NCBI GenBank assembly: GCA_934659425.1
Contig: CAKUHU010000002.1
Location: 62,001 to 126,000 of the forward strand
DNA: 64,000 nucleotides
Origin: an uncultured Oscillospiraceae bacterium
Lineage (GTDB): Bacteria > Bacillota > Clostridia > Oscillospirales > Oscillospiraceae
Direction of reading: 5' to 3'
Shown here: in pieces, positions 33,133 through 42,210 of the stretch
How positions within the stretch are numbered: the stretch's first letter is position 1
How the letters are laid out: each line of letters begins with the position of its first letter
The notes under the pieces: model-generated
Database searches by the model: none
Told to the model about the DNA's origin: nothing
The model's input: the letters and a program-made list of their open reading frames with translations, nothing else
Made by a program: the position numbers and the translations under genes

Positions 33133-36100
33133 TTATGCGTACAAGTCCTGCAGCTTGACCAGGTGCTCGTAACGGGCCTTGGCAGCCTCTTCGTTCTTGA
33201 CAAAGAGATCCTTGGCGCGGTCGGGGAAGGAGCGGGTCAGAGCGGAGTAGCGGGCCTCGTTCATCAAGAACTCCTGATAGCCGCCAGCGGGGGCCTTGGA
33301 ATCCAGAGTGAAGGGGCTCTTGCCCTGCTTCTTCAGGTCGGGGTTGAACCGGAACAGGTTCCAGTAGCCGCACTCAACAGCCTTCTTCATCTCGTCCTGG
33401 CAGTGGAGCATGCCGCCCTTGATGGAGTGCATCTCACAGGGGGAGTAGCCGATGACGATGGAGGTTCCGTGATAGGCCTCAGCCTCGCGGATAGCGGCCA
33501 AGGTCTGGTTGGGGTTGGCACCCATGGCCACCTGAGCCACGTAGACGTAGCCGTAGGTCATGGCAATCTCGGACAGGGACTTCTTAGGAGTCACCTTACC
33601 GGCAGCGGCGAACTGAGCCACCTGGCCGATATTGGTGGACTTGGAAGCCTGTCCGCCGGTGTTGGAGTAAACCTCGGTATCGAAGACCATGATGTTCACA
33701 TCCTCGCCGGAAGCCAGAACGTGATCCAGTCCGCCGTAACCGATATCGTAAGCCCAGCCGTCGCCGCCGAAGATCCAGATGGACTTCTTGGCCAAGAACT
33801 CCTTATGGGCCAGAATCTCCTTGCTGTAGGGGCAATCGGAGTCGGCTTCCAGGACAGCGATGAGGGCCTTGGTGGGCTCGGCGTTGGCCGCGCCGTCATC
33901 CTTGGTATCCATCCAAGCCTGGATAGCGGCCTTTTTGGCCTCGGAGGTGGTCTTCTCAGCAAGCTCTTCCAGTTTGCCGGTCAGACGGTCGCGGATGGCC
34001 TTCTGGCCGTAGTAGAAGCCCAAGCCATGCTCGGCGTTGTCCTCGAACAGGGAGTTGGCCCAAGCGGGACCCTTGCCTTCCTTGTTGACGGTATAGGGAG
34101 AAGTAGCGGCGGGGCCACCCCAAATGGAAGAACAACCGGTGGCGTTGGAGATGTACATCCGGTCGCCGCAGACCTGGGTAACGAGACGGCCGTAGGCGGT
34201 TTCAGCACAACCGGCGCAGGAGCCAGAGAACTCGAGCAGAGGAGTCTTGAACTGGCTGTCCTTCACGCTGCCGACGCCAGCCATGTCGGCCTTTTCGGTG
34301 ACATTGGCCACGCAGTAGTCAAAGGTAGCCTGCTGCTCGGCCTGGCTCTCCTGGGGAGCCATGGTGATGGCCTTGGTGGGGCAGACGCCGACGCAGACGC
34401 CGCAGCCCATGCAGTCCAAGGGAGAGACGGCCATGGTGTACTTGTAAACGCCCTTGCCCTTGCCGGCCTTGATGTCCACGATCTTGGCGGAAGCGGGGGC
34501 GTTGGCGGCCTCCTCCTCAGTCAGAGCAAAGGGACGGATGGTGGCGTGGGGGCAGACATAAGCACACTGGTTGCACTGGATACACTTGTCCTGATCCCAA
34601 GCGGGAACGGTAACAGCGACGCCGCGCTTCTCATAGGCGGAAGCGCCCTGCTGGAAGGTGCCGTCCACATAGCCGTTGTAGAAAGCGGACACGGGCAGGC
34701 TGTCGCCATCCATACGGCCGATGGGCTCCATCAGGTCTTCCACCATCTTGACAACGGCGGGACGGCCGGTGTGAGTAGAGACCTTGGGGGTATCCTCAGC
34801 AGTGGCCCAAGAGGCGGGGACCTCGAACTTCTTGAAGGCGGTGGCACCCAGGTCGATGGCCTTGTGGTTCATATCCACAATGTCCTGACCCTTCTTCAGG
34901 TAGGAGTGGGTGGCAGCGTCCTTCATGTACTCAATGGCCTCATCCTTAGGCATGATGTTGGCCAGGGCAAAGAAAGCAGACTGCAGGATGGTGTTGGTCC
35001 GCTTGCCCATGCCGATTTCGATGGCCAAGTCGATGGCGTTGATGGTGTAGACCTGGATGTTATGCTCGGCGATGTAGCGCTTGGCCGCGGCGGGCATATG
35101 GTGATCCAGTTCCTCATCGCTCCACTGGCAGTTAATGAGGAAGGTGCCGCCGTCCTTCACGTCCCGGACCATGGGGAAGCCTTTGACGATATAGGCGGGC
35201 ACATGGCAGGCTACGAAGTCAGCCTTGTTGATGTAGTATGGAGCGCGGATGGGCTTGTCACCGAAGCGCAGGTGGCTGATGGTGACACCGCCGGTCTTCT
35301 TGGAGTCGTACTGGAAGTATGCTTGGATGTACTTGTCGGTGTGATCGCCGATGATCTTGGTGGAGTTCTTGTTGGCGCCAACGGTGCCGTCGCCGCCCAA
35401 GCCCCAGAACTTGCACTCGATAGTGCCGGGGGTAGCGGTGTTGGGGCAGTCGTGCTCGGCCAGGGACAGGTTGGTCACATCGTCCACGATGCCGATGGTG
35501 AACTCGCGCTTGGGAGCGTCCTTGGCCAACTCCTCATAAATAGCAAACACGCTGCGGGGCGGGGTGTCCTTGGAGCCCAGGCCGTAACGGCCGCCAATGA
35601 CTACCTTGTCGGTGATACCCTGCTGAGCCAGAGCGGTGACCACGTCCTGATAGAGAGGCTCGCCCAGAGAGCCGGGCTCCTTGGTGCGGTCCAGGACAGC
35701 AATCTTCTTGCAGGTGGCAGGGAGAGCAGCCACCATCTTGTCGGCACGGAAAGGCCGGTACAGACGGACCTTCACCAAGCCCACCTTCTCGCCGTGAGCG
35801 TTCAGGTAGTCGATGACTTCCTCGGTCACGTCGCAGATGGAGCCCATGGCGATGATGACGCGATCAGCGTCGGGAGCGCCATAGTAGTTGAACAGCTGAT
35901 AGTCGGTGCCCAACTTGGCATTGACCTTGGCCATGTACTCTTCCACGATGCCGGGAACGGCCTCGTAGTATTTGTTGCAAGCCTCGCGGTGCTGGAAGAA
36001 GATGTCGCCGTTCTCGTGAGAGCCGCGCATGGTGGGGTGCTCAGGGTTCAGAGCGCGAGCGCGGAACTCGTTGATGGCGTCCATGTCCACCATATCCTTC

Positions 36101-36672
36101 AGATCATCGTAATCCCAGATCTGAATCTTCTGGATTTCGTGGGAGGTACGGAAGCCGTCGAAGTAGTTGAGGAAGGGGACGCGGCCCTTGATGGCGGCCA
36201 GGTGGGCCACAGCACCCAGATCCATGACCTCCTGGACATTGCCCTCAGCCAGCATGGCGAAGCCGGTCTGACGGCAGGCCATAACGTCGGAGTGATCGCC
36301 GAAGATGTTCAGGGCGTGGGTGGCCACAGTCCGGGCGGACACGTGGAACACGCCGGGCAGCAGCTCGGCAGCGATCTTGTACATATTGGGGATCATGAGC
36401 AGAAGGCCCTGAGAAGCGGTATAGGTGGTAGTCAGGGCACCGGCGGCCAGGGAGCCGTGGACAGTGCCGGCAGCGCCAGCCTCAGACTGCATCTCAATGA
36501 CCCGCACGGGGTTGCCGAAAATATTCTTCCGGCCAGCAGCAGCCCACTGGTCAACATAGTCGGCCATAGGGCTGGACGGCGTGATGGGGTAAATACCCGC
36601 CACCTCGGTAAACGCATAGGAAACATGCGCTGCCGCGGTGTTGCCGTCCATGGATTTGAATTGTCTCGCCAT
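33133..36672 (-). CDS. nifJ: Pyruvate:ferredoxin (flavodoxin) oxidoreductase
   Basis: Oxidises pyruvate to acetyl-CoA and CO2 and reduces ferredoxin, the hub of clostridial fermentation. It is the 1179-residue single-chain homodimer type. Order: pyrimidine-binding domain (MDGNTAAAHVSYAFTEVAGI, then YPITPSSPMADYVDQWAAAG), transketolase C-like and gamma domains, and a 2x[4Fe-4S] domain with CIQCNQCAYVCPHATIRPF and CMGCGVCVGVCPTKAI. The TPP domain follows, with CAGCAETAYGRLV (a proximal-cluster Cys pair), FGGDGWAYDIGYGGLDHVLA and NIMVFDTEVYSNTGGQASKS. ATG at 36672 has GAAGGAGGAATCG. Its product feeds Pta in this window. A long open frame on the other strand is a shadow. Confidence 0.97.
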   Translation of the reverse strand: MARQFKSMDGNTAAAHVSYAFTEVAGIYPITPSSPMADYVDQWAAAGRKNIFGNPVRVIEMQSEAGAAGTVHGSLAAGALTTTYTASQGLLLMIPNMYKIAAELLPGVFHVSARTVATHALNIFGDHSDVMACRQTGFAMLAEGNVQEVMDLGAVAHLAAIKGRVPFLNYFDGFRTSHEIQKIQIWDYDDLKDMVDMDAINEFRARALNPEHPTMRGSHENGDIFFQHREACNKYYEAVPGIVEEYMAKVNAKLGTDYQLFNYYGAPDADRVIIAMGSICDVTEEVIDYLNAHGEKVGLVKVRLYRPFRADKMVAALPATCKKIAVLDRTKEPGSLGEPLYQDVVTALAQQGITDKVVIGGRYGLGSKDTPPRSVFAIYEELAKDAPKREFTIGIVDDVTNLSLAEHDCPNTATPGTIECKFWGLGGDGTVGANKNSTKIIGDHTDKYIQAYFQYDSKKTGGVTISHLRFGDKPIRAPYYINKADFVACHVPAYIVKGFPMVRDVKDGGTFLINCQWSDEELDHHMPAAAKRYIAEHNIQVYTINAIDLAIEIGMGKRTNTILQSAFFALANIMPKDEAIEYMKDAATHSYLKKGQDIVDMNHKAIDLGATAFKKFEVPASWATAEDTPKVSTHTGRPAVVKMVEDLMEPIGRMDGDSLPVSAFYNGYVDGTFQQGASAYEKRGVAVTVPAWDQDKCIQCNQCAYVCPHATIRPFALTEEEAANAPASAKIVDIKAGKGKGVYKYTMAVSPLDCMGCGVCVGVCPTKAITMAPQESQAEQQATFDYCVANVTEKADMAGVGSVKDSQFKTPLLEFSGSCAGCAETAYGRLVTQVCGDRMYISNATGCSSIWGGPAATSPYTVNKEGKGPAWANSLFEDNAEHGLGFYYGQKAIRDRLTGKLEELAEKTTSEAKKAAIQAWMDTKDDGAANAEPTKALIAVLEADSDCPYSKEILAHKEFLAKKSIWIFGGDGWAYDIGYGGLDHVLASGEDVNIMVFDTEVYSNTGGQASKSTNIGQVAQFAAAGKVTPKKSLSEIAMTYGYVYVAQVAMGANPNQTLAAIREAEAYHGTSIVIGYSPCEMHSIKGGMLHCQDEMKKAVECGYWNLFRFNPDLKKQGKSPFTLDSKAPAGGYQEFLMNEARYSALTRSFPDRAKDLFVKNEEAAKARYEHLVKLQDLYA

Positions 36673-36744
36673 TTTGAACGATTCCTCCTTCAGGTTTTCG
36701 GTGAGATAGCTGATAGCTTGAATCGATTTCTTAGCAGCAGTCCT

Positions 36745-36773
36745 ATTTTATCACCTGCTTTGTGATTTGTAAA
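36745..36773 (-). promoter_or_regulatory. Promoter of nifJ
   Basis: On the minus strand TTTACA (36773-36768), a 17-base spacer and TAAAAT (36750-36745), 73 bases before the start. Confidence 0.8.
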
Positions 36774-37385
36774 CCTTCTCTTGAAACTTTCACAACGATT
36801 TTTTGTAAAAACTGTGCCCCTTTTTCCCCAAAAAGGAAAAAGGCCGGATTTTTTTGGCCGGTTTGTTTTCCACCGAAAATTCCACCGGAATGAGGACCTT
36901 GCGGCAATGGACATTCCCGGAGGAGTGGATATTATGAATTTGGGGCTTCAGCGGTACTGAAATGCCGCCGGAGCCCCCCAAAACAGGCGGGTTTCTATTT
37001 CAAGCTTCGGGCCCCGGCCCTTGCGCTGAGCGCTCCGGACAAGCGGCTTCGGATGCCCTGAGGCTGTGCTGGCAGCCTGACCGCAGCCAGCACAGCGAAA
37101 GGCTGCACCTCCGACTGAAGCAAAACGGCGCGGAGGAAAGCGGCTGGAGAAAGTCCCACCGCTTTCCCGCTTTATTTTTGTGGAATATAAAGATGCTGAG
37201 CCGAGTGGAGGAAGGGGTTCTGTCCGCCCTCATGTGGTATTTTCACAGGGAATATGGTATACTGGCTCCAAAACGGCTGGCTGGTTCAGCTTTGGGCTAT
37301 GCCATTGCGGCATGGTCTGCCTTTGTGAGCGGCTGGGCGCTCCAAACAGCGGAACTGCGGATTAGAGGAAGGGGGAAGATGCCAT
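36774..37385. repeat. Structured 600-base intergenic region, candidate dispersed repeat
   Basis: No convincing gene. About 37005-37165 is GC-rich and highly foldable: GCTGTGCTGGC and GCCAGCACAGC (about 37063-37098) form a perfect 11-pair stem, next to palindromic GGGCCCCGGCCC and GCGCTGAGCGC. The minus strand there reads LSSAPFCFSRRCSLSLCWLR and SEAACPERSAQGPG, a translation I associate with intergenic repeats in related genomes; that memory needs a search. Near 37253-37261 TGGTATACT gives an extended -10 promoter for comM. Confidence 0.4.
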
Positions 37386-38903
37386 ATGGTGACTCAGGTG
37401 CATTCACTGGGACTCCATGGTGTGGAGGGCTACCAGGTGTTAGCCGAATGCGACCTCTCCGGCGGGCTGCCCAATTTTGAGATCGTGGGACTGCCGGATA
37501 TGGCGGTGAAGGAGGCCAGGGACCGGGTGCGCTCGGCGGTGAAAAATTGCGGTTTTCAGTTCCCTGTCTCCCGGATCACGGTAAATTTGGCGCCTGCCGA
37601 CCGGAAAAAGGGTGGGACGGCATACGACCTGCCCATTTTGGTGGGGATACTCACCGCTGCGGGACAGCTTCCGCCCCCTGATCCCAAAGCCGCCTTTTTG
37701 GGGGAGCTGTCGTTGTCCGGGGAGGTGCGGGCGGTGCCCGGTATGCTGCCCATGGCGCTGGCGGCGAGGGAGGCCGGCGTGGAAAAGCTGTTCGTCCCCG
37801 CCGCCGCCGCCGATGAGGCCACCTTGGCCAAGGGATTGACAGTTTATCCGGTGGCCCATGTGAGGCAGTTGGTGGACCATCTGGCCGGGAGGGCTTCGAT
37901 TCTCCCTGCCCCGCCGTGGGTGCCGGGAGATGAGACGTGTCTTTTTCCCGATTTCGCGGAGGTAAAGGGCCAGGAGAATGTGAAGCGGGCCCTGGAGATT
38001 GCCGCCGCCGGCGGCCACAATATTTTGATGATCGGCCCGCCGGGGGCGGGGAAATCCATGCTGGCAAGGAGGCTTCCCTCCATCCTGCCTGACTTGTCGG
38101 AACGGGAGGCCTTAGAGACCACCGCCGTCCATTCAGTGCTGGGGCTGACTACCAAAGAACAGCCGATGTTGACCCGCCGGCCCTTTCGTGCGCCCCACCA
38201 CACTGTCTCCGCCATGGGCATGGCGGGGGGAGGCAATCCGCTGATCCGGCCAGGAGAGATCTCTCTGGCTCACCACGGGGTCCTCTTTTTGGATGAGCTG
38301 CCGGAATTCCATAAGGATGTATTGGAGGTCCTGCGTCAGCCCATGGAAGAGGGAAAGGTCCAGATCACCCGTTCGGCGGGCAGTGAGATATTCCCTGCGC
38401 GGTTTATGCTGGTATGCGCCATGAATCCCTGCAAGTGCGGGTGGTATGGGTATTCCGACCGCTGCAGATGTGCACCCAAGGATGTGGAGAGATACCAGGC
38501 CAAAATCTCCGGTCCCCTGCTGGACCGGATTGACCTGACGGTGGATGTACCGCCTCCCGATTTTGATACGCTGGCAGATAAGCCGGCGGGAGAGCCGTCC
38601 GCGGCTATCAAGGCCCGGGTAGACGCTGCGCGGGCACGGCAGTTGGCCCGCTATGGCGCTGGCGGAGTGTCCTGCAATGCCCAGATGGGGCGGAGAGAGC
38701 TGGAAGAGTTTTGTGTGCTGGCTCGGGAATGTCAGGAGCTTATGAAGGGGGCTTTTGAACGCCTGGGGCTTACCGCGCGGGGCTATGACCGAATCTTGCG
38801 GGTGGCCCGTACTATTGCCGATCTGGATGGAAGCGGGAGCATTCAGCTTCCCCATTTGGCGGAGGCTCTGCAATACCGGGCCAGCGGTTGGATGGCGCGG
38901 TAG
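37386..38903 (+). CDS. comM: YifB/ComM family AAA+ ATPase (Mg-chelatase-like)
   Basis: In Vibrio ComM is a hexameric helicase that aids branch migration in natural transformation. The 505 residues show the N-terminal Lon-protease-like domain (VHSLGLHGVEGYQVLAECDL, FEIVGLPDMAVKEARDRVRS) and the AAA+ domain with Walker A GPPGAGKSMLARRLPSILPD (residue about 220). They also show FRAPHHTVSAMGMAGGGNPL, Walker B LFLDELPEFHKDVLEVLRQP, and CAMNPCKCGWYGYSDRCRCA, a Cys cluster that could bind zinc. The C-terminal Mg_chelatase_C domain has LTARGYDRILRVARTIADLD. ATG at 37386 follows GGGGGAAG. Transformation in this host is not implied. Confidence 0.93.
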   Translation: MVTQVHSLGLHGVEGYQVLAECDLSGGLPNFEIVGLPDMAVKEARDRVRSAVKNCGFQFPVSRITVNLAPADRKKGGTAYDLPILVGILTAAGQLPPPDPKAAFLGELSLSGEVRAVPGMLPMALAAREAGVEKLFVPAAAADEATLAKGLTVYPVAHVRQLVDHLAGRASILPAPPWVPGDETCLFPDFAEVKGQENVKRALEIAAAGGHNILMIGPPGAGKSMLARRLPSILPDLSEREALETTAVHSVLGLTTKEQPMLTRRPFRAPHHTVSAMGMAGGGNPLIRPGEISLAHHGVLFLDELPEFHKDVLEVLRQPMEEGKVQITRSAGSEIFPARFMLVCAMNPCKCGWYGYSDRCRCAPKDVERYQAKISGPLLDRIDLTVDVPPPDFDTLADKPAGEPSAAIKARVDAARARQLARYGAGGVSCNAQMGRRELEEFCVLARECQELMKGAFERLGLTARGYDRILRVARTIADLDGSGSIQLPHLAEALQYRASGWMAR

Positions 38904-39059
38904 AAATGGGGAAAATTATGATATTGTCTTTGCTATTCCAAGAAATCGGGGTGAAGAGGACGAAGTATTTTTCAATTTTTCCAATGGAATTTTATAAAAC
39001 TGTATGGTATAAATAATATGTTGTGGAAATTTTAGAGAAAAGGTCGTGAATGTAAGGAT

Positions 39060-39986
39060 ATGGCGGAGCGGTTTTTTGTAGTGTTGGGGCAGGTCATTAC
39101 CCTCTTCCTTCTTGTGGGTGTGGGTTTTGCTATGGGAAGAATGAAGAAGTTTTCGGCGGTGACCACCAGCGAGATGTCTGTGCTGCTTCTCTATGTAGTC
39201 TGCTCCTGCATCAGCATTAACACGTTTCAGACAGATTGGGATATGGCGCTGCTCTATACTTTGGGAGTGGGGACGCTGGCGCTGGCGGCCTGCTATGTGA
39301 TCTATATTATCCTGGTGCAGCTCTTTTTCCGCGAAGAAGAGCGGGATCTGCAGGCGCCCCTTCGTTTTGGCGCTATGTACGGAAACTGCGGGTTTATGGG
39401 CCTGCCGTTGGTGAAAGCGGTGCTGGGAGAGGAGGCGTTGATTTTTGCCATGATCTCCGTTGCGATGTTCAGCCTGATGAGCTGGACCCACGGCGTGGTA
39501 CTTATGAATGGACGGGGTTCCTTTTCCCTCAAGAAAGCGATTATCAACCCCGGTGTCCTTGCTACTGCTTTTGGCCTGGCACTGATGCTGACCGGGATCC
39601 GACTTCCGGGGCCGGTCAACAATGCGGTAGCGGCGATCGGGGAGCTGAATACACCTCTGGCTATGATGGTGATCGGTGCCCAGATGGCCCGGGGAAACCT
39701 GCTTCATACGTTCCAGGAGCCGAAGCTGTATCTTGCCTCTGGGATCAAGCTGATCCTTATCCCAGTAATCACTGCCGCAGTGCTCTATCCGCTCCACCTG
39801 GACCCAGAGTTCTATATGACCACGGTTATTTTGGCCGCTACGCCGACGGGAGGTACCACCAGCATGTTTGCTGAGCGTTTTGGACGCAACACGGAGCGGT
39901 CAGCGCAGCTGGTGACACTGTCCACCCTGCTCTCTGTTTTTACCCTGCCGGTGGCCGCGGTACTGGCTGAGGTCTTGGTGGGATAA
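39060..39986 (+). CDS. AEC-family (auxin efflux carrier-like) transporter, first copy
   Basis: Membrane carrier of 308 residues with about ten hydrophobic helices in two halves: LGQVITLFLLVGVGFAMGRM at the start, FGAMYGNCGFMGLPLVKAVL (the family N-x-G-F/N-x-G-L-P motif), and NTPLAMMVIGAQMARGN and LAATPTGGTTSMFAERFGRN in the second half. Substrates are organic acids or similar anions in characterised members. ATG at 39060 with TAAGGA. TGGTATAAAT near 39005 looks like an extended -10. A second AEC gene lies at 59.7 kb. Confidence 0.88.
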   Translation: MAERFFVVLGQVITLFLLVGVGFAMGRMKKFSAVTTSEMSVLLLYVVCSCISINTFQTDWDMALLYTLGVGTLALAACYVIYIILVQLFFREEERDLQAPLRFGAMYGNCGFMGLPLVKAVLGEEALIFAMISVAMFSLMSWTHGVVLMNGRGSFSLKKAIINPGVLATAFGLALMLTGIRLPGPVNNAVAAIGELNTPLAMMVIGAQMARGNLLHTFQEPKLYLASGIKLILIPVITAAVLYPLHLDPEFYMTTVILAATPTGGTTSMFAERFGRNTERSAQLVTLSTLLSVFTLPVAAVLAEVLVG

Positions 39987-39997
39987 CTTCTTGGTCC

Positions 39998-40026
39998 TTG
40001 CACGGATGAGAGGAGTATGATACACT
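39998..40026 (+). promoter_or_regulatory. Promoter of the DEAD-box helicase gene
   Basis: TTGCAC (39998-40003), a 17-base spacer and TACACT (40021-40026), 43 bases before the start. CTAAC...GTTAG arms flank the likely start of transcription. Confidence 0.7.
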
Positions 40027-40068
40027 AACGAGAGTTTATAATGTTAGCGGGAAAGGGTTTGGACCCAT

Positions 40069-41238
40069 ATGGAAATTAACGGTGAACAAGTAAACGAGAT
40101 CAAGCGTTACGACGAACTGGGACTGTCGCCCGAAATTTTGAGGGCGGTGGAGAAGAAGGGATATATTCAAGCGACTCCTGTCCAATCTGGTGCGATCCCC
40201 TATTTTATGGAGTGGAGAGATGTGATTGCCAAGGCTCCCACCGGTACAGGCAAGACCTTTGCCTTTGGTATCCCCATGGTGGAGCACACCGATCCGGAGG
40301 GTACCGATGTGACCTCCCTGGTGCTGGCGCCCACGCGGGAACTGGCCATCCAGATCCAAGAGGAGCTGCGGGATTTGTGCTCGTTTAAAGAGGGGGTTCG
40401 GGTGGTGTGTCTCTACGGAGGCCAGCCTATTGAAAGGCAGATCACCCAAATGAAAAAGAGGCCGCAGATCGTAGTGGCCACACCGGGGCGGCTTATGGAC
40501 CATATGAAGCGGCGTACGGTGCGGTTGGACCATGTGGACACTGTGGTGCTGGACGAGGCCGACCGGATGCTGGATATGGGCTTTGTTCGGGATGTGACAC
40601 GGATCTTGGATCAGATCAAATCCCGGAAGAATATCGGCATGTTTTCCGCCACCATCTCCCGGGAGGTGATGGATATCTCCTGGGTGTACCAGAGGGACCC
40701 TGTGGAGATCATCGTCCAGGCGGATCAGCAGAACAAGCCGGATATCGACCAATATCGCATTGAGGTGGACCGGGGCGCCAAGGCGGAGCTGATGCTGCAG
40801 CTTTTGGAGCACGGCGGTTACGAGCGGGCCATCGCCTTCTGCAATACCAAGAATATGACCGACCGGCTCACCGGTCTGCTCCGCATGGGTGGGGTCACCT
40901 GTGAGGCGATCCACGGCGATATTCAGCAATCCGCCCGAGAAAAGACACTGGGCCGATTCCGGGCCGGGAAGCTCCAAGTACTGGTGGCTACGGATGTGGC
41001 CGCCCGGGGACTGGACATTGACGATGTGGACGTGGTGTTCAACTATGATGTCCCGGATGAGAATGAGTATTACGTACACCGCATTGGACGTACGGGGCGG
41101 GCCAAGCGCCATGGGGTAGCCTATACCTTTGTCTCCGGCGTCCACGAGGAGCTGCGGATGGATGAGATCGTAAAGGGTACTCAGAACCAGGTGAAAAAGC
41201 TCCGCTATGCCAAGGGTACCCTTGAAGAATTATCATGA
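40069..41238 (+). CDS. DEAD-box ATP-dependent RNA helicase
   Basis: Unwinds RNA in ribosome assembly, decay or cold adaptation. The 389 residues form only the two RecA-like cores. Motifs in order: Q motif (ATPVQSGAIPYF), I (APTGTGKTFAFG), Ia (APTRELAIQIQ), Ib (ATPGRLMDH), II (VLDEADRMLDMGF), III (FSAT), IV-V (LVATDVAARGLDIDDVDVVF) and VI (YVHRIGRTGRAK). There is no C-terminal RNA-binding extension like that of CshA or DbpA, so it is a minimal form. ATG at 40069 has a GGGAAAGGG site. The DUF2156 gene follows 19 bases on. Confidence 0.93.
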   Translation: MEINGEQVNEIKRYDELGLSPEILRAVEKKGYIQATPVQSGAIPYFMEWRDVIAKAPTGTGKTFAFGIPMVEHTDPEGTDVTSLVLAPTRELAIQIQEELRDLCSFKEGVRVVCLYGGQPIERQITQMKKRPQIVVATPGRLMDHMKRRTVRLDHVDTVVLDEADRMLDMGFVRDVTRILDQIKSRKNIGMFSATISREVMDISWVYQRDPVEIIVQADQQNKPDIDQYRIEVDRGAKAELMLQLLEHGGYERAIAFCNTKNMTDRLTGLLRMGGVTCEAIHGDIQQSAREKTLGRFRAGKLQVLVATDVAARGLDIDDVDVVFNYDVPDENEYYVHRIGRTGRAKRHGVAYTFVSGVHEELRMDEIVKGTQNQVKKLRYAKGTLEELS

Positions 41239-41257
41239 GAAGGAGATAACCCAATTT

Positions 41258-42169
41258 ATGATCGAATTTCATGTCCCTGTTCCTTCTGACAAGGCCTGGG
41301 TGGACCAACGGCTGTCTGGAGGGAATTACCGGGGTTGTGAATACAGCTTTACCAATCTGTATGCTTGGGCTCCGGCCTATGATCAGCAGATCGCAGATGT
41401 AGACGGATTTTTGACTGCCCGGCTGAGAGGAATATTGGGCTACGGCTATCTGTGGCCCGCCGGAACAGGCGACTTAGCCGGGGTTCTATCTAAGCTGGAG
41501 GCTGACGCGGCGGAGCGGGGGGAGACTTTCCGCCTGCTGTGCCTGACCGCCGGCCAAATGGAGGAATTGAACGCGCTACGGCCGGACCAGTTTCTCCTTA
41601 CCGCCGACCGGGACGGTTTCGACTATCTCTATGAGATCGACAAGCTTGCTGACTTGGGGGGGCGGAGATTTCACGCGAAACGAAACCACTGCAAGCGGTT
41701 TGAGGAGAACAATCCCACATGGACTTATGAGGACATGACGAGATCCGCTTTGGCGGAGTGTATCGAGATGGATGCGGAATGGGACCGCCGCAGCCGGGAA
41801 CGGGAAGGGGAGGAAGAGGCACAGGACATGTCCAATGAGAAAAAAGCCCTTTTGACCGCTGCCCAGCATTTTGAGGAGCTGGGACTGGAGGGGGGCGTTA
41901 TCCGGGTATATGGAGAAGTGGTGGCCTTTACCATGGGGGATAAGCTCTCTGCGGATACCTTTGATGTCCATTTTGAGAAGGCGTACAGTGAACTGCAGGG
42001 GGCCTTTGCCATGATCAACCGGGAGTTTGCCCGGCGGGTGCGGGAGCGGCATCCGGAGATCCGGTATCTCAACCGGGAGGATGATATGGGGATAGAAGGA
42101 CTCCGGCGGGCAAAGGAATCCTATTACCCAGATTTAATGGTGGAAAAACACAGTGCGGTCCGGAAATAA
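41258..42169 (+). CDS. DUF2156 (phosphatidylglycerol-lysyltransferase-like GNAT) protein
   Basis: A 303-residue soluble protein of the DUF2156 type, a double-GNAT fold related to the catalytic part of MprF. Motifs: GGNYRGCEYSFTNLYAWAPA at the N-terminus, FDYLYEIDKLADLGGRRFHA then KRNHCKRFEENNPTWTYEDM in the middle (the K-R-N-x-x-x-x-F signature), and the C-terminal VHFEKAYSELQGAFAMINRE. It has no membrane helices, unlike MprF, so it need not act on lipid. I chose the ATG at 41258 (MIEFHVPVP) downstream of GAAGGAG; an earlier start overlaps the helicase gene. Confidence 0.85.
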   Translation: MIEFHVPVPSDKAWVDQRLSGGNYRGCEYSFTNLYAWAPAYDQQIADVDGFLTARLRGILGYGYLWPAGTGDLAGVLSKLEADAAERGETFRLLCLTAGQMEELNALRPDQFLLTADRDGFDYLYEIDKLADLGGRRFHAKRNHCKRFEENNPTWTYEDMTRSALAECIEMDAEWDRRSREREGEEEAQDMSNEKKALLTAAQHFEELGLEGGVIRVYGEVVAFTMGDKLSADTFDVHFEKAYSELQGAFAMINREFARRVRERHPEIRYLNREDDMGIEGLRRAKESYYPDLMVEKHSAVRK

Positions 42170-42210
42170 ACCGGACCGCCTTGTCATACTTGGGAAAGGA
42201 TGTGGTTTGC

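Noticed and set aside
33067..36765. 1232-codon open frame opposite nifJ
   Set aside because: It mirrors the nifJ codons in a GC-rich gene, is made of Gly/Val/Leu/His repeats with no domain, and has no ribosome site. The nifJ frame has all the family motifs.
36962..37480. 172-codon frame upstream of comM
   Set aside because: It crosses the hairpin element and the comM promoter and enters comM in another frame. Composition is not protein-like.
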